Shown piece after piece: positions 47,630 through 52,852 of a DNA stretch of 52,852 bases. The translations under genes were made by a program, and so were the position numbers. The stretch is taken from the NCBI GenBank assembly GCA_019313245.1, contig JAFDBP010000210.1:1-52852 (forward strand). The letters run 5' to 3'. The DNA comes from Deltaproteobacteria bacterium (GTDB taxonomy: Bacteria; Myxococcota_A; UBA9160; SMWR01). Under the pieces are notes generated by a model, which did no database searches, was not told the DNA's origin, and worked only from the letters and a program-made list of their open reading frames with translations. Every line of letters begins with the position of its first letter. The first letter of the stretch is position 1.

Positions 47630-47989
47630 TCAACCGTCCCCGCGGTAGACACAGCCCGTGTCGCAGGTTTCCCGCACCACCACCCGGGATAGGCCCGGGA
47701 TCTCCGGCGCGACCCGCTCCCACAGCCAGCGCGCCAGATTCTCGCTCGTGGGATTTTCGAGCCCCTCGATCTCGTTCAGGTAATGGTGGTCGAGTTGCTC
47801 GAAGATCGGCTGAAACGCCCGATCCACATCGAAGAAGTCGATCAGCATGCCGGTCTCGGCATCGGGCTCGCCCGCGATCCAGAGTTCGATCCGAAAGGAA
47901 TGGCCGTGCAGCCGAAAGCACTTGTGGTCCTCGGGCATCCGCGGGAGCCGGTGCGCGGCTTCGATCGCGTATTCGCGGAAGATTTCCAT
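47630..47989 (-). CDS. queD: 6-carboxytetrahydropterin synthase / PTPS family
   Basis: 119 aa. Zn ligands in IEAAHRL and LHGHSF, catalytic Cys in HKCFRLHGH, then MLIDFFDVDR, LDHHYLNEIEG, NPTSENLARWLW and a late VRET. This is the QueD-type short PTPS of the queuosine/preQ0 pathway. No other que genes are nearby, so assignment rests on the sequence. AAGGAGA precedes ATG 47989. Confidence 0.88.
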   Translation of the reverse strand: MEIFREYAIEAAHRLPRMPEDHKCFRLHGHSFRIELWIAGEPDAETGMLIDFFDVDRAFQPIFEQLDHHYLNEIEGLENPTSENLARWLWERVAPEIPGLSRVVVRETCDTGCVYRGDG

Positions 47990-48243
47990 GGCTTTGCGTC
48001 TCCTTGATGCACCTCGCCTCGAAGGGCGGGGTCGCCGAGCGGCGAGGGAGGGTATCAGCCCGTTTGCAGCTCTCCAGCGCGGTCATCACGTGTTTCGGTG
48101 AATACGAAAAAATACACCCGGTATGGAAAGAAAAAAAGAAGCGACTTCTCAAGCGGCTAGAGCGTTCCCCCGATAACTGAGGTCAAGACAGACCGACCCA
48201 CATCTCGTGGTAGCGCCGGCATGGAAAAAAAAGGATACGGCAA

Positions 48244-48837
48244 ATGGACGCACGACAATATTTTTTAAGGTTGACAGGCAGCTGCTTTGCAATCGTGCTC
48301 GCCTGCTTGTTTGCTCAGCCCGCATCAGCTGCAGTCATCCATTCAGGTACATTTTCGGAAGATGGTAACCCCGAAAATGCGGGCGATACTTTTACGATCA
48401 CGAACGATGCATTGTCGACCGAGGACATCCTCACGGTAGTCATCGATCTGACACTGAGCCCGAATGCGGAATATGACATCGCGGGCGGGGGCAGCTCACC
48501 GTTCAACAGCGCGGACCCTTACCAGACAGATAGCGTCGACGGTACCAACAAGGTTCTCACGATAACGTTTGCCGCTGGCGAACTCGGCCCTGGTGACACA
48601 TTCACCTTTACAATCGATCTCGATGACACCGTCAGCGGGACGACGGTAACGGGCGGCGATATCGCAGGCGCCGAGATCACTGCCACTTTTGCTCTGGCTG
48701 GTCCGATCACCACCACGATGCTGGACGGCGGTGGGGCCAACGCGAGCTGGGCTTCTCCAGTACCGGAACCGAACACATTGGCGCTCCTGGGCTTGGGTCT
48801 GACGGGCCTGGCCTGGGGAGGCCGTCGCCGCCGTTAG
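48244..48837 (+). CDS. PEP-CTERM sorting-domain protein
   Basis: 197 aa. The signal peptide (LTGSCFAIVLACLFAQPASA) is followed by a Thr/Asp/Gly-rich, beta-type mature part without basic residues and the C-terminal tripartite anchor: VPEPNTLALLGLGLTGLAWG then RRRR. PEP-CTERM proteins are cleaved and processed by exosortase in bacteria making exopolysaccharide. AAGGAT lies 7 bp before ATG 48244. The codon use is visibly less GC-rich than the neighbours, and the upstream region has A-runs. No exosortase lies in the window. Confidence 0.9.
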   Translation: MDARQYFLRLTGSCFAIVLACLFAQPASAAVIHSGTFSEDGNPENAGDTFTITNDALSTEDILTVVIDLTLSPNAEYDIAGGGSSPFNSADPYQTDSVDGTNKVLTITFAAGELGPGDTFTFTIDLDDTVSGTTVTGGDIAGAEITATFALAGPITTTMLDGGGANASWASPVPEPNTLALLGLGLTGLAWGGRRRR

Positions 48838-48869
48838 CCGCTAGTCGTACGCGCTACCACAACACCACG

Positions 48870-48901
48870 CAGCCCGGCGCCGAATCACGGTCGCCGGGCT
48901 G
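48870..48901. terminator. 10-bp terminator-like hairpin after the PEP-CTERM gene
   Basis: CAGCCCGGCG (48870-48879) and CGCCGGGCTG (48892-48901) form a perfect stem; the loop adds CCG/CGG pairs. It begins 32 bp after the PEP-CTERM stop. No T tract. Confidence 0.5.
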
Positions 48902-49036
48902 TCGTGTATCTGGCCTTCGTCACGACCCGCCCCTGGTACCGGGGCCGCATGCCGCGATGTCTGGAAGCTGCGGCGCAGCATCGCGTGCGCCTGTACACCA
49001 CCGGGCCGGCTCAGATCGTCGCCGACCTCATTTCGA

Positions 49037-50236
49037 TCAATCGACTGCGGCTGATCTGATGCGGTTGTCGTCGAAGTCGCGAACCGCTTCGGCGAGTGCG
49101 GAAGCGGCCAGCTGGATCCCGCGCGGGTTCCAGTGCGAATCGTCCGGCTGGTAGAGGTAGGGGAATTTGTTGGCCCGGAAGATCGGGCGCAGATCGACGA
49201 CCTGGACGCCGCGCGCGCGGCTCCCATCGATCAAGCGGTCCAGAAAACTCGGTAACGCGAGCGCCTCGCGGGCTTCTTCCGGAAAGAATTCGGGATAGAT
49301 GGTTCCCGATTCCGGGATCGGGCAGTAGATCAGGTGGACGCGGTGTTCGGCCAGGAAAGTCGAAAAGGCCTGCACCATCGCGATTACGGTTTCTACCTCG
49401 CGCTCTTCGGCAGAGACGGTGAGGCCCTGATCCTCGAGGCCCAGCGCGAGAAACCGCCCCTCCGGCGTGTCGATCAAATTGGGGTTGCCGAACCAGCGGT
49501 GCTGGAGCTCGTTGTAGAGGTAGCGCGCCCAGTGCGTGAGGCCGTTGTCGCGGTTGAGCCGCCCCTCGAAACCCTCGAGGGCTTCACCCGCGCGGCGAAT
49601 CGCGAACAGGGCGCTCTCGAACGCGCTGGGGGAATCCTCGCCTAGAGCTGGGAAGGCGAGTGGGCGCGGGCGAATCTGCCGCGCGACCGGCGCCCAGATC
49701 ACGATCTCCGGTGGGTTCTCTGCAAAGCGGGGGTCTCGTAGAAACAGCGCCGGCACGTCCACGGACTGGACGGCGAAATTGTAGATCGGTTCGCGGAGTT
49801 CTCGGCTCATCGCGACCGTGAGCGTCTCTCGATCCGTGACGCTCGAGCCCGCCACGTAGCTGTCGCCGAGAACGACGACCCGCGGGTGCTCGATCTCGAT
49901 CGGATTGCGCAACCCCCAGCGATCCGTGGTGAAGACCACCTCACGCGGAACCTGCAGACTTCGAACCCAGCTCAAGCGGCCGAGGTCGCCGATCTCCTGC
50001 ATCGCGATCTGCTGATTGGCCGCGAAGCGCTGCGTTTCGTCGTCTCGGATCGATTCCCAGACCCGAAACTCCGGAGACTCGAAGAACGAGGATTGGACGA
50101 ACAGCACGGCCCAGAGCACGAGCATCAGAAACAGGAAGCGGCGCGATCGACCCTTCGTTCTAGAACCGGAAGTAGAGGAACGGCGAGATTTCCACCCGAC
50201 CGTATCCAACCAGGATTGCGGAGATGAACAGCGCAC
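49037..50236 (-). CDS. AlgJ/AlgX-like SGNH acetyltransferase-associated protein
   Basis: Up to 399 aa. One N-terminal membrane anchor (FLFLMLVLWAVLFVQSSFF) and a periplasmic SGNH-like domain with VVVLGDSYVAGSS (Ser in GDS) and the late DDSHWNPRGIQLAA (Asp-x-x-His). This matches the AlgJ/AlgX group that transfers acetyl groups to exopolysaccharide. It follows the MBOAT gene, the usual membrane partner. The start is uncertain: GTG 50236 overlaps the MBOAT stop by 77 bp, TTG 50209 and ATG 50125 are alternatives and no SD is clear; the anchor begins near 50140. Confidence 0.82.
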   Translation of the reverse strand: MRCSSPQSWLDTVGWKSRRSSTSGSRTKGRSRRFLFLMLVLWAVLFVQSSFFESPEFRVWESIRDDETQRFAANQQIAMQEIGDLGRLSWVRSLQVPREVVFTTDRWGLRNPIEIEHPRVVVLGDSYVAGSSVTDRETLTVAMSRELREPIYNFAVQSVDVPALFLRDPRFAENPPEIVIWAPVARQIRPRPLAFPALGEDSPSAFESALFAIRRAGEALEGFEGRLNRDNGLTHWARYLYNELQHRWFGNPNLIDTPEGRFLALGLEDQGLTVSAEEREVETVIAMVQAFSTFLAEHRVHLIYCPIPESGTIYPEFFPEEAREALALPSFLDRLIDGSRARGVQVVDLRPIFRANKFPYLYQPDDSHWNPRGIQLAASALAEAVRDFDDNRIRSAAVD

Positions 50237-51521
50237 TCACGTAGGCGATCTGGGGCAGATCGAAACGCAGATCCCAGTCGTAGACGCGGCGCGGAAGCCA
50301 GACCAGCAGCAACATCAGCGCCGCGGCCCCGACCTCGACGAGGCTCGCGGACCCGAACCCGGCAGCCCCGAACATGGCACCCCACCAGAGCAGGGTCTGC
50401 GAGAACGCCTCGAATTTGAACGGAACCCAGACGGCGGTCACGGCGAGAAAGATCAATATCTGCCGCGCGATCTTCGGCGGAGCCGGAATCCGACCGCGGC
50501 AGAGCCGCTCCAGCGCGAGCAGGCCACCGTGCACGCCGCCCCAGAGCATGAAATTCCAGCTCGCGCCGTGCCAAAGACCGCCGAGCAACATGGTGACGAG
50601 CAGGTTCAGGTAGGTGCGGAGCGCGCCTCTCCGGTTGCCGCCGAGCGGGATGTAGAGGTAGTCGCGCAGCCAGCTCGACAAGGTGATGTGCCAGCGGCGC
50701 CAGAAATCGGCGAAGGAGGTCGCTCGATAGGGCGAGCGGAAATTCTCGGGAAACTCGAATCCGAACAGGCGCCCGAGGCCGATCGCCATGTCCGAGTAGG
50801 CCGAGAAGTCGAAGTAGATCTGACCGGAAAACAGCATCATCGCGATCCAGGCGTCGCAAAACCCCGGATCGGATTGCGCGAACAGCGGCCCGCTGATTTT
50901 CGCAAGCGTGTCGGCGACCAACAATTTCTTCGCCATGCCGACGACGAACAGGTACACGCCGCTCGCAAACTGGTCGGTGTCGTGGTCGCGGCGGGCGAGT
51001 TGGGGCTCGAGATCCGCATAGCGCACGATCGGGCCGGCGATCAGTTGGGGGAACATCGAGACGTAGGCCGCGAAGTCGCGGAAGCTGCGGGCCGGCTGAA
51101 TCCGGCGCCGGTAGAGATCGAGCGAGTAGCTCATCGACTGGAAGGTGTAGAAGGAGATCCCGATCGGAAGCGCGGCTTCGAGGAACGGGATGCGCTCGTG
51201 TCCGAAGAGGTCGCCGAGCCCCGAGGTGATCAGGCCCAGGTACTTGAACCCCGCGAGCGCGCCCAGGTTGGTGACCAGCGAGAGGATCAGCCAGCGCTTG
51301 CGCGCCGCCGGATCGGAGGTGCGGGCAATTCGCCCCCCTGCCACGAAATCGACCACGATCGAACAGAAGAGCACCGGCAGGAACATCCAGCTCGAAAACG
51401 AGTAGAAGACGCAGCTCGAAATCAGCAGCCAGAGATTGCGGGCGGCGTGCGGCAGGCTGAAATAGACCACCAGCACGAGGGGCAGGAAGACGAATAGAAA
51501 CGAGTACTCGAAGAAGAGCAT
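50160..51521 (-). CDS. MBOAT-family polysaccharide O-acetyltransferase (AlgI-like)
   Basis: 453-aa polytopic membrane protein. Typical AlgI features: MLFFEYSFLFVFLPLVLVVY start, LPIGISFYTFQSMSY, QLIAGPIVRY, YFDFSAYSDMAIG, PYRATSFADFWRRWHITLSS and the catalytic-His motif LGGLWHGASW. It moves acetyl groups across the inner membrane for modification of an exopolysaccharide. With the AlgJ/AlgX-like gene it forms a two-gene acetylation unit. No alginate biosynthesis genes are in the window, so the polymer is unknown. Confidence 0.9.
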   Translation of the reverse strand: MLFFEYSFLFVFLPLVLVVYFSLPHAARNLWLLISSCVFYSFSSWMFLPVLFCSIVVDFVAGGRIARTSDPAARKRWLILSLVTNLGALAGFKYLGLITSGLGDLFGHERIPFLEAALPIGISFYTFQSMSYSLDLYRRRIQPARSFRDFAAYVSMFPQLIAGPIVRYADLEPQLARRDHDTDQFASGVYLFVVGMAKKLLVADTLAKISGPLFAQSDPGFCDAWIAMMLFSGQIYFDFSAYSDMAIGLGRLFGFEFPENFRSPYRATSFADFWRRWHITLSSWLRDYLYIPLGGNRRGALRTYLNLLVTMLLGGLWHGASWNFMLWGGVHGGLLALERLCRGRIPAPPKIARQILIFLAVTAVWVPFKFEAFSQTLLWWGAMFGAAGFGSASLVEVGAAALMLLLVWLPRRVYDWDLRFDLPQIAYVSALFISAILVGYGRVEISPFLYFRF

Positions 51522-51686
51522 GGGCCTCTGATCACGTGCAAAAGCGCATCGATTGCGCGCTTCTTGCTTATCGTCTGCTCGTCGCTGAGCCTGAGGCCCG
51601 GGCGCTCGCGGCGCGGTATTTCAGGTAGCCTCCCGGCAACCTCGCGGAGGCCGGGGTGGGCGCGGCAGAAGGAGGTAGAGCGAGCG

Positions 51687-52436
51687 ATGGAGCAGCTGTC
51701 GAAGAACCCGCCGCAGGCTCGCCGCGAGGGCCACGGTTGGGGGGCGTACTTCCTGCCCTACCTGGCGTTCATGCTGGTGGTTTCGATCGGCGGCGGGCTG
51801 CCGGAGGGACTGCAGCCATACGTGCTGCCGCTCCAGGTTGCGGCTCCAGTGGGTTTCCTGCTCTTCTACTACCAGCGGGGCCACTATCCGGAGTTGCGCG
51901 GCTACCCGTTTGGACTCGGGGGGTTCGCGCTCGACTTCGGAGTCGGGATCGCGGGAGCCGCGCTCTGGATGGCTCCTTACCTCTGGATCGATTCGATGCG
52001 CCCCGACGAACCCGGCTTCGATCCGGCCCTCTGGGGCGCCTCGCTGGTGCCGCTCGCACTGTTCGTGCGCGCGCTCGGCTACGGCGTGGTGACTCCGTTC
52101 ATGGAGGAGCTCTTCGTCCGCAGCTGGTTGCTGCGCTACATCGACGTCTGCGACAAGCGCGACGACTTTCGCGACGTGCCCATCGGGCGCTTCCGCTGGC
52201 GCAGCTTCGCGGTCGTCGTCGCCTGGTTCGCATTTTCCCATCTCGCCTGGGAGCGGCCCGTCGCGATCGCCTGGATCGTTCTCACCATGCTCTGGTTCTA
52301 CTACCGCAAGAATCTGATGTCGCTGGTGATCGCCCACGCGGGCAGCAACCTGGGAATTCTGGCCTTCGTGATCTGGCAAGACGGCCGTTGGCTCGACGCC
52401 GATGGGAATCCGATCAACCTGTGGTTCTTCGTCTAG
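51687..52436 (+). CDS. CPBP/CAAX-protease-like membrane protein, exosortase-associated type
   Basis: 249-aa membrane protein with about seven helices. It has the CPBP glutamate motif EELFVRS (EExxxR) in TPFMEELFVRSWLLRY, then FSHLAWE and AHAGSNLG. The overall layout (WGAYFLPYLAFM, then FVRALGYGVVTPFMEE) matches the CAAX prenyl protease-related proteins that accompany exosortase/PEP-CTERM loci, from my memory of that family. AGGAGGT precedes ATG 51687; the longer open frame from 51564 has no homology. It is divergent from the AlgI-like gene. Confidence 0.83.
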   Translation: MEQLSKNPPQARREGHGWGAYFLPYLAFMLVVSIGGGLPEGLQPYVLPLQVAAPVGFLLFYYQRGHYPELRGYPFGLGGFALDFGVGIAGAALWMAPYLWIDSMRPDEPGFDPALWGASLVPLALFVRALGYGVVTPFMEELFVRSWLLRYIDVCDKRDDFRDVPIGRFRWRSFAVVVAWFAFSHLAWERPVAIAWIVLTMLWFYYRKNLMSLVIAHAGSNLGILAFVIWQDGRWLDADGNPINLWFFV

Positions 52437-52475
52437 GCGCGCGCACCCGTTCGCGGCTGCGGGGCTGTAACCGGT

Positions 52476-52793
52476 TCAAACCGCCCCGCGGTGGCCCATG
52501 CGCACCCGCTTCGCGATCTCGGTGAGGTCGATCAGCGTCTCGCGGATCTGCTCCGCGCTGTCGGGCAGGCAGCAGCGCTTCAGCTCCCAGGCCGAAGCGG
52601 CCAGCAGCTCGAAGCCGAGAGCGTCCGCCGCGGTTCCGAGGTCTTGTGCCTGACGCACGAGATCCTCCAGATCGCCCTTGAATTCGGCGTCCTGGAGGTC
52701 GTCCACGCGCCCGGCGAGGCCCACGATGAAGTCCTCGATTTCTTCGGCGACGTCCGAGGCGTCGGGTCGGCTGGAGAGAATGGCATCGCGCAT
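52476..52793 (-). CDS. Small helical protein, possibly a degenerate Hpt domain
   Basis: 105 aa, all-helical and acidic. The segment DLVRQAQDLGTAADALGFEL has the spacing of a histidine-phosphotransfer motif (AHxLKGxAxxxG), but the His and Lys positions are Gln and Leu, so phosphotransfer is unlikely. An effector-binding pseudo-Hpt or an unrelated four-helix protein are both possible. ATG 52793; the gene ends 39 bp after the convergent CAAX-like gene. Confidence 0.5.
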   Translation of the reverse strand: MRDAILSSRPDASDVAEEIEDFIVGLAGRVDDLQDAEFKGDLEDLVRQAQDLGTAADALGFELLAASAWELKRCCLPDSAEQIRETLIDLTEIAKRVRMGHRGAV

Positions 52794-52852
52794 CGCTGGG
52801 CTCCGCGTTTCGTATCGGAACGGCGCGGCTGAAACTGAATCGGAGTAGGGGC

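Noticed and set aside
48221-48268. 15-codon ORF overlapping the PEP-CTERM start
   Set aside because: It has no ribosome-binding site and its A-run origin makes it likely chance.

Overview
This window is a chromosomal segment of a high-GC Gram-negative bacterium. There are no phage, IS or CRISPR signatures. The order thrS-infC-rpmI-rplT-pheS-pheT-ihfA-merR, the pcm-nlpD pair, REC/DUF4388 regulators, a PEP-CTERM protein and many lipobox-bearing hydrolases suggest a lineage of the old Deltaproteobacteria (Myxococcota, Desulfobacterota or Binatota type). That placement is inferred from gene content and order; no species can be named.

Layout. 1-6 kb: ribBA, a MoxR ATPase with its VWA partner, an unusual 473-bp intergenic region that looks like a small-RNA gene on the minus strand, and miaB. 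6-9.5 kb: two overlapping regulators, REC-GAF-degenerate GGDEF and REC-DUF4388. 9.6-17.2 kb: guaB, guaA, dnaE and a secreted protein. 17.2-25 kb: tRNA-Val, then the translation block thrS to pheT with ihfA and a MerR regulator. 25-33 kb: a small PLAT-like protein, an AAA-TM-PEGA protein, tRNA-Pro, two small membrane or secreted proteins, pcm, an NlpD-type lipoprotein, a Sel1-repeat lipoprotein and tRNA-Arg. 33-47.6 kb: an envelope accessory region with a polytopic membrane protein, a phosphodiesterase-TPR lipoprotein, a CocE/S15 hydrolase, a PPOX-fold protein, M28 and M2 peptidases, a Cys/His-rich secreted protein with a TonB receptor, an EEP-family lipoprotein and a serine hydrolase. 47.6-52.8 kb: QueD, a PEP-CTERM protein, an AlgJ/AlgI-type polysaccharide O-acetylation pair, a CAAX-protease-like protein of the kind linked to exosortase systems, and a small helical protein.

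Three observations stand out. (1) ribBA and miaB each carry a premature stop exactly where homologues have a conserved glutamate (GAG to TAG, GAA to TAA). In both, the downstream or upstream remainder is intact and in frame, so these are recent nonsense changes, sequence errors or readthrough sites. (2) Between the VWA gene and miaB the minus strand carries a sigma70-like promoter, nested hairpins with a C-rich loop and a 12-bp terminator stem with a T tract. Together these are a convincing small-RNA gene of about 173 nt. (3) The right end groups a PEP-CTERM substrate, an exopolysaccharide acetylation pair and a CAAX-like protease, which looks like a surface-matrix module without its exosortase in view.
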